DNA of 64,000 nt from Cardiocondyla obscurior. Taxonomy: Eukaryota; Arthropoda; Insecta; Hymenoptera; Formicidae. The notes under the pieces are model-generated. The model saw only the letters and a program-made list of their open reading frames with translations. It searched no databases and had not been told where the DNA came from. Made by a program: the position numbers and the translations under genes. Positions 23,576 to 34,547 of this stretch are shown here, in pieces (the stretch's first letter is position 1; each line of letters starts with the position of its first letter). The stretch spans positions 4,832,001 through 4,896,000 of the forward strand of contig NC_091870.1 in NCBI RefSeq assembly GCF_019399895.1, written 5' to 3'.

Positions 23576-24108
23576 GAGTCGGTGCACAAGGTCCGTCCTT
23601 CGGGACCGTGAGCAAAGGCCGTGTGGGCGGTGGAGAAATAATTATAAGTTTATCACAATAAAGTAGTTTATTAATCTGTAATATACTTTGTAGCTGTATC
23701 ACCTTCCCCACACTCCACACAATACTTAAGTATTCGCGTCTTCGTCTCTGCGAGATATCGTAGTTTGGCACACGTCCGGGTTTAAGTTACATACAATGCT
23801 CGCGCTGGTCGTGTGTGTCTTTATCTTAAAGTGACTGACTGCCGCGGCCATTGGTCAGCGGGTATTTAAATGATATCTCGTTCTTCGTTGTCAGCAGGTT
23901 GCATGGCCGTAACTCGGTTACCGGGCTGATGCAACCTCAGCGATTTCGGCAATGGGATCTCACAACTTTTTCTTTTCAATTATGTGTTCTCAATTATCTG
24001 TTCCATATCTTTTGTTAAATGTAGACTGCTGATGCAGCTTTAGTCAAATTTTGTTGCGAGATCATATCCCGTTCTACTTTTATTTGTTGTAATGAGGTTC
24101 GGGTTACA
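23576..24108 (-). repeat. LTR of the TGTTGTAACC family (copy 5)
   Basis: In minus-strand sense it starts TGTAACCCGAAC and ends CGGTGCAACA, 533 bp. It shares the GGTCCCGAAGGACGGACC-type block and the terminal CGGTGCAACA with copies 2 and 3. AATAAA lies near 23660 in minus-strand sense. The flanks (GTTC and GTAG) do not give a clean duplication. Confidence 0.5.
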
Positions 24109-24488
24109 GTAGTTTGTAAGAGACTGACTCGAAAAGCATTGTCTCAGACTATGCAGCCCAATTTTTTCGTTTGAATTAACAAAGAAAGGTTTTAGCTACA
24201 TGAAGACAAGTTCGGCGAAATGTTTATTTGCTTGAGACTAGCCTGTCGCGAGATAAATCACGAAAATATTTAATGTATGGTATATATAATGTATGGTATA
24301 TAATAGTCAAGTAATATCACATGGCAATATTAAAGAAAGAACAAAAATAATAATTCTTACGACTGAGACAATGCCTCTCGTATTGCCAAACTGGCGTCAT
24401 TCTAGCGGTATAAAATATACTTCTCGTATTGCAAAAGTGGCGTTACTCTGGCAACTTATACACTTTGCTCGTTATCTCGCACTTTAAG
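24109..24488. other. Spacer with short direct repeats
   Basis: The sequence TGTATGGTATAT is duplicated at about 24275-24305, and a CTCGTATTGC...TGGCGT block is repeated at about 24377 and 24424. There is no gene. The second repeat sits directly next to the broken end of the LINE and may be part of its 3' tail or of the locus where it was cut. Confidence 0.35.
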
Positions 24489-26300
24489 TATCTTGGAATT
24501 TTTAGGCCCTTCACCTTTCCATACCATTTGTTAAGTCTAGAATTTATTATTTTGTCCCATCTTTCCTCTCTCTGCAATCTTCTCTCTCTCCCCATTATCT
24601 CTTCCTTTCTCAGCTCCCTTCTCTCTCTCAATTCTTCTATCTCTTTTATCTTTTACTCTTTTTGTCATAATATTTCTTCCTTGCTTCTTTCCATTTTTCT
24701 TCCGCTTTTTCTCCCCCTGCTCCCTCCTTCATCTCCTCCCATCATCTTCTCGCTATCTCTCCCTTTTTCCCTCTCCCAGCCTTTTCTCGTATCCCCATGG
24801 TCTCATTCCTGCTCTTCTTCTCATTTAGTCCTTTTGTAGTTTCTCCTTCAACATGTATCCCGGTATCCCTCTTTGCACTCTCAGTAACCACCTCAAGTAT
24901 CTCTTATGTAAATCCTCTACCTCTTCCCTTTCCCTCCATCCCCATATTTCGACTCCACAACAACTTATCGTGTATAGCCAAATTCTTTTCGGTCAGTCCT
25001 TTCTAAACTTTCTTTTTCCCAAGCTCCATATCTGTCCCATTATCGCCGCTCCCTTCTTCGCTCTTTCCCTTACATATTCCCTTTGCTCTCCGTTTGCCGC
25101 AATCACGTATCCCAGATATTTATATTTCCTCACGTTTTCCAGCGACTTTCCTTTCTATTTTTATATCATCTTCCTTTGTCTCCCTCCTTTTCTTCTGCAT
25201 TTCATTACCTTTGTCTTTTCTTCATTTAACGTCTGTCCTTTATCTTCCATGTACTTCTCTAAGCCTTTCAGCATTCTCTTTATCCCGACTTCATCTTCCG
25301 CTATCACCGTTATGTCATCCGCGTACGTCAAACTATTGTTACGCCCGGCCTGGAGAACGGTGCGAAGCCCGCTGGCTTAGAACGGTACGATGTTCGTGTT
25401 TGGCGACGTTCGGTGTGACGGATAAGGCTTGAACATTCTGTTAGTTTTAAGTTGCCATCCGTTGCTAGGGGACGAGTTGTTGTATATTTTAATAGTTGTC
25501 AGTATGGCCCGTGGCTTTGACGGGTGTAAATGTTTGTAAGAAAGTTACTCTTATTAAATATTCTGTTTTTTTATATCCCTCGAGTTATTTTCTTTGTGGC
25601 GTGAGTGTGCCGCGAGTGTGTGAGAGTTTGGTCCAGCGGGTATACCGACAGTGTGGGAAGTCGCTTCCTGGAGCTTCGCTGCCGAGCGTAATACTATATA
25701 CTTTCTTTCCCTCTACCCTCACCCATCATCTCTCCCATTTCTCCAGCCCCTCGTTCACATCTGCTATCATTATTGTGAAGAGTAGCAGGCTGAGCGGGCA
25801 TCCTTGCCTCACCCTCTGTCCAGAACCTTTCCCCATCTTTTTCTTCTATCCTTATCCTGTTACTTGTTTCTTCCAATATCTCCTTATACCTTCTCACTAG
25901 TCTTTCCCTCATCCCTCTCTTTTTTATGGTCTTAAATAATTTCCCCCTGTCCACCGAGTCAAACGCCGCCATTAAGTCTATGAATGTCACTACTGTGTTT
26001 CTTGCTTTCCTCGCTCCTCTCTTATTTATTATGTAATTTAATGCGCAGACTTGGTCAATTGTTCCCACCCCCCTCCTGAATCTTGCTTGGTTTGGTGGCA
26101 GTATTCTTTTTTCTCTTTTCTTATTCTTTCCGCTAGAATCGTTGCGTATACTTTGTATACTGTTTGTAACGGGATAACCCCTCTGTAGTCCTCTACTTTT
26201 TCTCCCTTTATTTTCTTCTTTATTGTCACTAAAATTCCTTCTTTCCATTTTTCCAAAAATCCCTCTTCCCTTCGTATTCTCTTGCATACCTTCCATAAAT
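24489..26300 (-). pseudogene. LINE reverse transcriptase
   Basis: The minus strand in shifting frames shows the reverse transcriptase: WKEGILVTIKKK and VEDYRGVIPLQTVYKVYA (about 26230), NQARFRRGVGTIDQV (about 26080), FIDLMAAFDSVDRG (about 25980), then TYADDITVIAEDE (about 25320), YLGYVIAANGKQ (about 25110) and a thumb/C-terminal region (RRLQREERWDKII, about 24580). Frame shifts and the LTR at 25337-25693 split it. The LTR sits immediately upstream, in coding sense, of the YADD catalytic motif. It would prime reverse transcription at a chromosomal nick; this copy is dead. Confidence 0.75.
25337..25693. mobile_element. Solo LTR inserted in the LINE (357 bp)
   Basis: The unit starts TGTTACGC and ends GCGTAATA, an inverted repeat with one mismatch in the terminal CA (now TA). 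It is bracketed by the 4-bp duplication CTAT at 25333-25336 and 25694-25697. Removing it rejoins the reverse-transcriptase coding sequence on either side. Its composition (mixed, with a TTATTAAATATTC tail signal) is unlike the surrounding C/T-rich LINE, which makes the boundaries clear. Confidence 0.75.
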
Positions 26301-26949
26301 TCCTTCCTTACTTCTTCTCCTCCCCATTTCCATAATTCTCTCCATTTTCTTCCATTCTCTTTATCGTCTTTTTCTGTTACTTTTCATCTTTTCAATTTCG
26401 TTATTGCCTCCTCTAACTTTTCTCTCTCAATCTCCCTCTCATCCTTTTGTCCTCTCTCCTTCTTCTTAATCTGTCTTCCCCTCCCCCCCAACGTTTCTCT
26501 AAAGTATTCGTTCCATTTTTTTATTCCTATTTTCTCATTTATTTCTTCTCTCCTTTTTATCCCCCTGTTGACTATTTTCCATACATCTCCTTCAGTCTTT
26601 ATTTCCTCTATTTCCTTTTCTCATTTTTTTTTTTCTTCCTTTTTCTTTTTTTAACAAATTTCCTTGTATTCTTTTTTTCTTTTTTCGTACTTTTTCTTTT
26701 CTACTCCCGTTTCCTTCTTTCCTCACTTCTCCTCTTACTCCTTTTTCCATCTCCCTGCATTCTCCGTTCCACCATCCTCCACTCTCTCTATTTCTTTCCT
26801 CTCTCTCTCTTTCTTCTCACTTTCTCCATTTTTTCTGATGCTTTCTCTATTTTTTTTAAGCTCTTCCAGTTTTCTTCTACTCCTACGCACTCTTCCTCTT
26901 CATTTTTAAACTCCTTAAAATTTTTCTTGTCACCTTCCGTCCATATTTC

Positions 26950-27450
26950 TTTTTTTTTCCTTTCTCCTATTCTTCTCTTCTTTCTTCCAGCTTTTCTTTT
27001 CTATTACTTCTATCGTGAGTGATTGGTGATCCGTGTCTATTTCATCTTCTATTCTCAGGTTTGTTATCTTCTCTTTCGTCTTTCTGTTCCCTATTGCGTA
27101 GTCTGTCACTGTTTTTCTCCTTCCTTCTGTATATGTCTTGTTCTCCCTTTTTATCTCCCTCCGTGTCTCTTTTAAATATAGGCCACCCCAATTCTTTCAG
27201 CATTTTGCACAATTTTCTTGCTTCCTCGTTTATCTTTCTGTCTTTTGAAATCTTTTTTCTTTTCATATTCCACCCTTTATCTCCTCTACTCTGACCTCAT
27301 TCTTGCATTGCAATCCTCTCCTACTAATATTCTTCCCTTTTTCTTTTTGTTCTCTGCTCAGTCCCTCAATTTCTTCAACTTTTTGTCCATATCTTTGTTT
27401 ATGTATACTCCTATCATTCATCATCAACTCTTCCCAATTTTATCTTTAAT
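26950..27450 (-). pseudogene. LINE endonuclease C-terminal region
   Basis: In one minus-strand frame the sequence near 27140-27010 reads YTEGRRKTVTDYAIGN and then EDEIDTDHQSLT. TDYAIGN and DTDHQSL are the usual conserved blocks at the C-terminal side of APE-type endonucleases, where the second block includes the catalytic Asp-His pair. Upstream, LCKMLKELGWPIF lies in another frame near 27190. At least one frame shift separates them. Confidence 0.65.
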
Positions 27451-28029
27451 GTCATTATGCCCTCTTCCTTCACTTCTTCTTTCTTCACCAACTCTATTCC
27501 TTTCTTCACTTCACTATCATACTCCCATTACCCTTTCCTTTTTATTCTTCTTCCTCCTCCCTCCCATTTTCGTTCCCCCTCTAAAAAACCTTTTCTCTCT
27601 CTCTTTCTCTCTCTCTTTTCTCCTCTTTTCTTTTCTTGCTCTCTCTTTTCCTTTCTTTCTTTTTTCCAATCTCTCAATCTCTTCTTGTATTCATTGCATA
27701 TCCACAACCATCCTTCCACCCACATTTTTATATATCCCGCCCTCGCCTTTTTTCTTTTTTTCTGTTTTTTTCCACTTCCCCTTTTATTATTTACTTTACT
27801 TTTTTTCCTTCTTTGTCATGTTATCGGTTATTCATTCTCTTCTCTCTCTCAGCTTCGCTTTTCCTCTCATTACCTCCTTTTTTCCTTTCATACTTTCTAA
27901 TCTTACCCATATTATCTTTCCTCCCTCTTTGACCTATTTCTTAATTCTTCTTAACTCTTCAATCTTGGCCTCCGCTTCTATCGCCTTTAATATTCCTTCT
28001 ACCTCTTCTCTTAGATTATTCTTGATCTT
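27451..28029 (-). pseudogene. LINE Lys/Glu-rich coding region, upstream part
   Basis: The plus strand is almost pure C/T. In minus-strand sense it reads as Lys, Glu and Arg-rich protein (for example KKRGEKRERKRERKGF near 27620), which is expected of the coiled-coil ORF1 or the ORF2 N-terminus of this LINE type. The long plus-strand frames full of Ser, Phe and Leu (27218-28099 and others) are its shadows. Frame intactness could not be followed. Confidence 0.4.
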
Positions 28030-29163
28030 TGTGGCCAGAGGCCACGAGCTAGCTTTAACTTACAGACCCCGCGCCGCGACCACCACCGATCGCCCATGAA
28101 TACAGCGCGGTCCCGTCCAAATCTTTTAATTTACGCGGGCCGACCAACCGCCCGCGGCGTGTAGCGCGGACCGTCGTAACGAGTAACATGGGCCGACCAG
28201 CCGCCCGTACCGCGCACCGCCACAGACCGCCCAGGAGGGGGTTTCCCCTTACTCTCGGGCCACTGGGTATATAAACCACCTCGAGCGCAAGCTAGTCACC
28301 TTTTCCGCGCTGGGGAGCACCCCAGCAACCGATCCTCCAGGACTTGGGCGCTTCCAAGTTTTTCTCGACCGGGCTCACCCGGCTCTCGAAACCGACATCG
28401 CTCCGCAAGACTCGGGCGCTCCCGAGCCTTCCTTGACCGGGCTCTCCCGGCCTCCAACACCGCTACCTCCAAGACTCGGGCGCTCCCGAGCCTTCCTTCG
28501 ACCGGGCGCTCCCGGCCTTCCTCGATATCGTTGTGTCCACGACTCGGGCGCTCCCGAGCCTTCCTTCGACCGGGCGCTCCCGGTCTTTCTCGATACCGTG
28601 TGTCCACGACTCGGGCGCTCCCGAGCCTTTTCCCTCGACCGGGCACTCCCGGATCTTTTCCCGACCGTTTTCTCCCCCGACATCCGGCTTCGTGGACAAA
28701 TTACACTGCGCCGAATATCCGCGACCGCGACACTCTGTCCAATCGACACGGCCTAGATGGGCGAGCTCGTATATTGCGCCGAATACCCGCGACCGCGACA
28801 CTCTGTCAGATCGACACGGCCCGAGCGACCGATCGGTACACTGCGTTTAGGAATACGACCCGCCGAAACGGTTTGGTAGGCCCCTCGTCTGTAAATAGTT
28901 TTAGGACTCGTAGGAAGACGGGCCCTTTGCGTAATCCCGCTCTTAGCGTACTACTCTCATTAACGTTTAGTTTTCTCTAACCATTTGTACAATTTGCTTA
29001 CGTCATTTCCTTTTGTTTTCTTCATTTACTTTGTATTATCTTGTCCGCAATATTTTGGGCTTTGCAATAAACTACTTTATTTTGTACATTGATCACGTCT
29101 CGGTTCTCTAACTCGTACCCCGGTTCCCGACGAGCTTTCCACCTCCGAAATTACCGTGTTACA
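28030..29163 (+). mobile_element. Solo LTR inserted in the LINE (1134 bp)
   Basis: The block begins TGTGGCCAGAGGCC and ends CCGTGTTACA, and is bracketed by the 4-bp duplication TCTT (28026-28029 and 29164-29167). A TATA box (GTATATAAAC) lies near 28269 and AATAAA near 29067, both in plus-strand sense, giving the promoter and polyadenylation order of an LTR. Between them, a roughly 56-67 bp GC-rich unit containing GACTCGGGCGCTCCCGAGCC recurs about five times at 28400-28660. The C/T-rich LINE resumes on both sides. Confidence 0.8.
28330..28660 (+). repeat. Tandem palindromic repeats inside the solo LTR
   Basis: About five diverged copies of a unit with CGGGCGCTCCCGAGCC followed by TTCCTTCGACCGGGCGCTCCCGG are arranged head to tail. 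Each unit contains two palindromic cores (CTCGGGCGCTCCCGAG and CCGGGCGCTCCCGG), so the transcript would form a row of hairpins just downstream of the LTR start site. The open frames across it (for example 28296-28646, minus) only reflect the repeat. Confidence 0.7.
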
Positions 29164-29600
29164 TCTTTACTTCATTTATAATTATGTTTCTAATAATAAT
29201 ATAATTTTTTTTTCCTTTCCTATCTCTTCTTACTCTCCCCCACCACTTCTAGTCTCTTCATCCTTTCTTCTATCTTTTTCCATTCTTCCCCTTTTCCTTC
29301 CCCCGTTTTTCCTTCTTCTTTCCTCGCTGTTCCTTTCATTTTTTCTCTTGCCCCCTATTCTCTCCTCTTACATTCCTCCAGTTTTTTCTCTAGTTCCTCC
29401 ATTCTTTTTGTTAAGCTTTCTCTGTTCTTGTCCCACCCTTCTCTCATCTCCTCTATCCATTTTTTCATATCCTCTCTGCTCCTTTCGGTGATCTCTTTAT
29501 TTTTGTGCTTGTCTTAAATGCCTCTCATTTTCTCCTTTTCCCACTCCTCTTTTTGCCATTCCTTTCTTTTCTTTCCTCTTTTGTACATATCATATACTGT
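29164..29600 (-). pseudogene. LINE ORF1-like segment
   Basis: The C/T-rich sequence resumes right after the solo LTR. In minus-strand sense one frame reads ERSREDMKKWIEEMREGW and further Glu/Lys-rich heptad-like sequence, consistent with the coiled-coil ORF1 protein of this LINE type. It stops at about 29600, where AT-rich DNA starts, and this is taken as the 5' end of the element. Confidence 0.45.
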
Positions 29601-29880
29601 ACACTTTTACTATACACTTATAATATTTTTTTTTAACTTGTGAAACAAAAGTTTGTTTTATTATGTTCATGCCGTTAAATAGAATTATTTTTATTTAAAA
29701 ACATTTGCATAAAACATTTTTTGACATTGTAAATAGTTACCAAGATATATTTATAAAAAAATAAAAAAGTAATAAGCCGTCTTAATTTTAAGCGCAGATT
29801 TTACTTTTTAAAATCGAGTATCAGCAACAAAAATTTTTCTTTAATTTATCAAATATTTATTAAAAAATATTTATTAGAAA
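29601..29880. other. AT-rich spacer
   Basis: AT-rich sequence without open frames or recognised repeats between the LINE and the tandem array. Confidence 0.4.
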
Positions 29881-31018
29881 AAAGTCAAAACGTAACTAAA
29901 TTTCATGATTTAATTTATGAATATATTTCTTCCATCACCGATGTTTTAATAAACATATTAATAATGTAGCATAATCAAATATTTAACATTAGACCTAATG
30001 TTTGCATGAAACATGATTACATATATAAATACATAAGTTTTTGACGTAACTTTATATTGCGTAATAATACAAAGATTTATAACCTTATATTAAACTACAA
30101 TTAATTAATTATTCTTGTTCAGTATAGTTGTAATAAGATTTACATATAAATGTAACAAAAAAAAAATTAATAATAAAATTAATAGCAACCAAACAGACAT
30201 ACAATAAGTTGACGCGCACAATTGTGACTTAATACAATCCAAGTACGTAAACTTTTAGTATATCAACTTGGTGTTTATTAATTTTGTTATAAAAACACAC
30301 TATTATAACGTCAAGCGTCAACTGTACGTGCAGCAAAACCATTGCGTATCATAATTAATAGGATTTTAAACCTTCCTGTTTATCACCTATACGTATTTTG
30401 TACTAATTCTCGAATCAAGAGACGCGATAGCGTCTTGCGTTAAATGTACGTTTAGCGCTTAAGTTAGTATATAAATATTGATTGATTTAATAAATTCGTC
30501 CAAAATAGTCTTCTGTACAAAAAGTAATGATAACCAATATAAACATCTTTTTTAAGAAATCCATATGAAATTGTCTTTATTAAAAATGTTTTTTCGATAA
30601 AAATAAAAGTTTACAACAATTAAAACTTTAAAAAATAAACTTTTGATTTTAATTTTGATATGTCTGGACATTAGTTGTAAAATAAAACTTTTAAAATTAC
30701 AAAACTTTTGTTTTATTGTGAGTAAAGTAATATAATTTTTTAACACGCGACTATTATACAAAAAATTGACGCTACACAATTGTGTCTTAATATAACAATA
30801 ACGGAGAATAAAATTTGATATTTGCATGGGACATCCAATGTGCAATATTTTTTGTATGCGAAAATTTATTGCATATTATAATTATGTAAAAAAAAATAAT
30901 ATTAGAAATACTTTTTTCAGATTAATTTTTTAATATTTTATTTTTTAAAACTAATTAATATATCTTATATTAATTTAAAATAGTGTTATTTTAAATAATT
31001 GAAATAACAGTTATTTAC

Positions 31019-31181
31019 AATTATTCCATCGTCCATGACCACTGGATCCAAGATCCTTTTTGTTACAAAGATTGTCTTGAAATTCTTTTAAATTATTGCT
31101 ATTAGGAAATCGGCCAGCAATGCCAGAAATAACGATTTCTTCTTTAGCATCATCGCTGGAGTATAAATTCAATTGATTCAT
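31019..31181 (-). CDS. Fatty acid synthase first coding exon, copy 1
   Basis: From the ATG at 31181 the minus strand encodes about 54 residues that include EEIVISGIAGRFPNSNNL and KEFQDNLCNKKDL. This is the start of the beta-ketoacyl synthase domain of animal type I fatty acid synthase, which condenses malonyl units in the cytosol. The exon ends with codons for GRWNN followed by GTAAATAACT, a good splice donor. No further exon is seen towards lower coordinates, where LINE sequence follows, so it is an orphan exon of a duplicated or broken gene. Confidence 0.65.
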
Positions 31182-32468
31182 ATTTTCTTTATGCGATGCA
31201 AATATATTATATTTTACAAATAATTTTATTTATTAAAAAAAATAACCACAACTATTATTTAATTTTGTATATTATGAAATAGTATATAAACTATTAAATA
31301 AAAAAAGACTCCAGAACTTCAACTTATTCAGAAGGAAGTCAAAACGTAACTAAATTTCATGATTTAATTTATGAATATAATTCTTCTGTCACCGATGTTT
31401 TAATTAACATATTAATAATGTAGCATAATCAAATATTTAACATTAGACCTTATGTTTGCATAAAACATGATTACATATATAAATACATAAGTTTTTGACG
31501 TAACTTTATATTGCGTAATAATACAGAGATTCTCAACTTTATATTAAACTACAATTAATTAATTATTCTTGTTCAGTATAGTTGTAATAAGATTTACATA
31601 TAAATGTAACAAAAAAAAAATTAATAATAAAATTAATAGCAACCAAACAGACATACAATAAGTTGACGCGCACAATTGTGACTTAATACAATCCAAGTAC
31701 GTAAACTTTTAGTATATCAACTTGGTGTTTATTAATTTTGTTATAAAAACACACTATTATAACGTCAAGCGTCAACTGTACGTGCAGCAAAACCATTGCG
31801 TATCATAATTAATAGGATTTTAAACCTTCCTGTTTATCACCTATACGTATTTTGTACTAATTCTCGAATCAAGAGACGCGATAGCGTCTTGCGTTAAATG
31901 TACGTTTAGCGCTTAAGTTAGTATATAAATATTGATTGATTTAATAAATTCGTCCAAAATAGTCTTCTGTACAAAAAGTAATGATAACCAATATAAACAT
32001 CTTTTTTAAGAAATCCATATGAAATTGTCTTTATTAAAAATGTTTTTTCGATAAAAATAAAAGTTTACAACAATTAAAACTTTAAAAAATAAACTTTTGA
32101 TTTTAATTTTGATATGTCTGGACATTAGTTGTAAAATAAAACTTTTAAAATTACAAAACTTTTGTTTTATTGTGAGTAAAGTAATATAATTTTTTAACAC
32201 GCGACTATTATACAAAAAATTGACGCTACACAATTGTGTCTTAATATAACAATAACGGAGAATAAAATTTGATATTTGCATGGGACATCCAATGTGCAAT
32301 ATTTTTTGTATGCGAAAATTTATTGCATATTATAATTATGTAAAAAAATAATATTAGAAATACTTTTTCAGATTAATTTTTTAATATTTTATTTTTAAAA
32401 CTAATTAATATATCTTATATTAATTTAAAATAGTGTTATTTTAAATAATTGAAATAACAGTTATTTAC

Positions 32469-32631
32469 AATTATTCCATCGTCCATGACCACTGGATCCA
32501 AGATCCTTTTTGTTACAAAGATTGTCTTGAAATTCTTTTAAATTATTGCTATTAGGAAATCGGCCAGCAATGCCAGAAATAACGATTTCTTCTTTAGAAT
32601 CATCGCTGGAGTATAAATTCAATTGATTCAT
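32469..32631 (-). CDS. Fatty acid synthase first coding exon, copy 2
   Basis: This copy lies 1450 bp from copy 1 and differs at very few positions (Ser for Ala at residue 12). The start ATG, EIVISGIAGRFPNSN block and the GTAAAT donor are all kept. The upstream region is also nearly identical to that of copy 1, so the pair duplicated recently. Whether it is spliced into a gene or is simply carried along is unknown. Confidence 0.65.
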
Positions 32632-33968
32632 ATTTTCTTTATGCGATGCAAATATATTATATTTTACAAATAATTTTATTTATTAAAAAAAATAACCACA
32701 ACTATTATTTAATTTTGTATATTATGAAATAGTATATAAACTATTAAATAAAAAAAGACTCCAGAACTTCAACTTATTCAGAAGGAAGTCAAAACGTAAC
32801 TAAATTTCATGATTTAATTTATGAATATAATTCTTCTGTCACCGATGTTTTAATTAACATATTAATAATGTAGCATAATCAAATATTTAACATTAGACCT
32901 TATGTTTGCATAAAACATGATTACATATATAAATACATAAGTTTTTGACGTAACTTTATATTGCGTAATAATACAGAGATTCTCAACTTTATATTAAACT
33001 ACAATTAATTAATTATTCTTGTTCAATATAATTGTAATAAGCTTTACATAGATGTGTAACAAAAAACAAAAATTTAATAATAAAATTAATAGCGACCAAA
33101 CAGACATACAATGTGTTGACGCGCACAATTGTGTCTTAATATAATCAAAGTATGTAAACTTTTAGTATATCAGCTTGGTGTTTATTAATTTTGTTATATA
33201 AACACACTATTATAACGTCAAGCGTCAACTGTACGTGCAGCAAAACCATTGCGTATCATAATTAATAGGAATTTAAACCTTCCTGTTTATCACCTATACG
33301 TATTTTGTACTAATTCTCGAATCAAGAGACGCGATAGCGTCTTGCGTTAAATGTACGTTTAGCGCTTAAGTTAGTATATAAATATTGATTGATTTAATAA
33401 ATTCGTCCAAAATAGTCTTCTGTACAAAAAGTAATGATAACCAATATAAACATCAATTTTAAGAAATCCATATGAAATTGTCTTTATTAAAAATGTTTTT
33501 TCGATAAAAATAAAAGTTTACAACAATTAAAACTTTAAAAAATAAACTTTTGACTTTAATTTTGATATGTCTGGACATTAATTGTAAAATAAAACTTTTA
33601 AAATTACAAAACTATTTTGTTTTATTGTGAGTAAAGTAATAAAATTTTTTAACACGCGACTATCATACAAGAACTGACGCTACACAATTGTATCTTAATA
33701 TAACAATAACGGAGAATAAAATTTGATATTTGCATGGGACATCCAATGTGCAATATTTTTCGTATGCGAAAATTTATTGCTTACTTTCAAAAATAACGTT
33801 TTTAATAATTTTTTTAATTTATTGCATATTATAATTATGTAGAAAAAAAAATTAGAAATACTTTTTTCAGATTAATTTTTTAATATTTTATTTTTTAAAA
33901 CTAATAAATATATCTTATATTAATTTAAAATAATGTTGTTTTAAATGATTGAAATGAAAGTTATTTAC

Positions 33969-34131
33969 ACTTATTCCATCGTCCATGACCACTGGATCCA
34001 AGATCCTTTTTGTTACAAAGATTGTCTTGAAATTCTTTTAAATTATTGCTATCAGGAAATCGGCCAGCAATGCCAAAAATAACGATTTCTTTTTTAGAAT
34101 CAACGCTGGAATATAAATTTGATTGATTCAT
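33969..34131 (-). CDS. Fatty acid synthase first coding exon, copy 3 (diverged)
   Basis: The frame is still open from the ATG at 34131 to the donor GTAAAT next to 33969. Several residues differ from copies 1 and 2: Phe replaces Ser in EIVIFGIAGRFPDS, and Asp replaces Asn. The open frame with substitutions and no stops suggests either selection or recent origin. It is the outermost copy and lies about 0.4 kb from the full-length gypsy element. Confidence 0.6.
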
Positions 34132-34499
34132 ATTTTCTTTATGCGATGCAAATATATTATATTTCACAAATAATTTTATTTATTAAAAAAAATAATTACA
34201 ACTGTTATTCAATTTTGTATACTATGAATTAATATATAAACTATTAAATAAAAAAAGACTGCAGAACTTCAACTTCTTCAGAAAGAAGTCAAAACGTACC
34301 TAAATTTTATAATTTCATTTATGATAATATTTCTTCTGTCACCGATGTTTTAATAATCATATTAATAATGCAGCCTAATCCAATATTTAACATTAGATCT
34401 AATGTTTAAATAAAAACATAATTACATATATAAATATTTAAAATACAGGCAAATACTAAATAAAAGATATTCTTTTATTTTTCTTCGTTTTAAAAAACT

Positions 34500-34547
34500 C
34501 GACAAAAATTATAGAAGTTTAATTGGGATGTTTTATCGCTTTCACCA
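34500..34547 (+). pseudogene. Mariner transposase fragment, 5' piece
   Basis: In the frame that joins to 41316, this piece reads RQKL, stop, then KFNWDVLSLSP. It continues into YSPVLAP beyond the gypsy element, giving the block before and at the third catalytic Asp region of a mariner transposase. The 4-bp ACCA at its end is repeated at 41316-41319. The upstream two thirds of the transposase are missing. Confidence 0.65.

Larger units (their letters stand above)
24489..29600 (-). mobile_element. APE-type LINE (non-LTR retrotransposon), interrupted
   Basis: A minus-strand LINE covers most of this pyrimidine-rich region. The endonuclease end is near 27000-27400, reverse transcriptase near 26300-24900 with YADD at about 25314-25325, and a C-terminal part runs to 24489. 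An ORF1-like, Lys/Glu-rich charged protein probably occupies 27450-29600. The coding strand is so rich in AAG/GAG/AGA codons that the plus strand reads as long C/T runs. Two solo LTRs interrupt it. Motifs fit the R1/LOA/I group; the exact clade is not certain. The 3' end is cut near 24489, unlike the usual 5' truncation. Confidence 0.75.
29881..34440 (-). repeat. Tandem array, three ~1.45-1.5 kb units with a fatty acid synthase exon
   Basis: The block GAAGTCAAAACGTAACTAAA recurs at about 29885, 31334, 32786 and (diverged) 34287, defining units of about 1450, 1452 and 1501 bp plus a partial fourth. Units 1 and 2 are almost identical (the same 97-codon chance frame recurs at 30552-30845 and 32006-32299); unit 3 is more diverged. 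Each unit ends with one exon encoding the start of a fatty acid synthase. The rest is AT-rich intron or upstream-like DNA including a GTATATAAATATTG motif. This is local duplication of a gene segment; terminal inverted repeats were not seen. Confidence 0.85.

Noticed and set aside
26447..28099. Long plus-strand frames rich in Ser, Phe and Leu that look like multi-pass membrane proteins
   Set aside because: They are shadows of the Lys/Glu-rich LINE coding on the minus strand; the minus strand carries endonuclease and reverse-transcriptase motifs.
30552..32299. Two identical 97-codon frames in the tandem array
   Set aside because: Identity only reflects the 1454-bp duplication; the sequence is AT-rich with no domain, and the third unit does not keep the frame.
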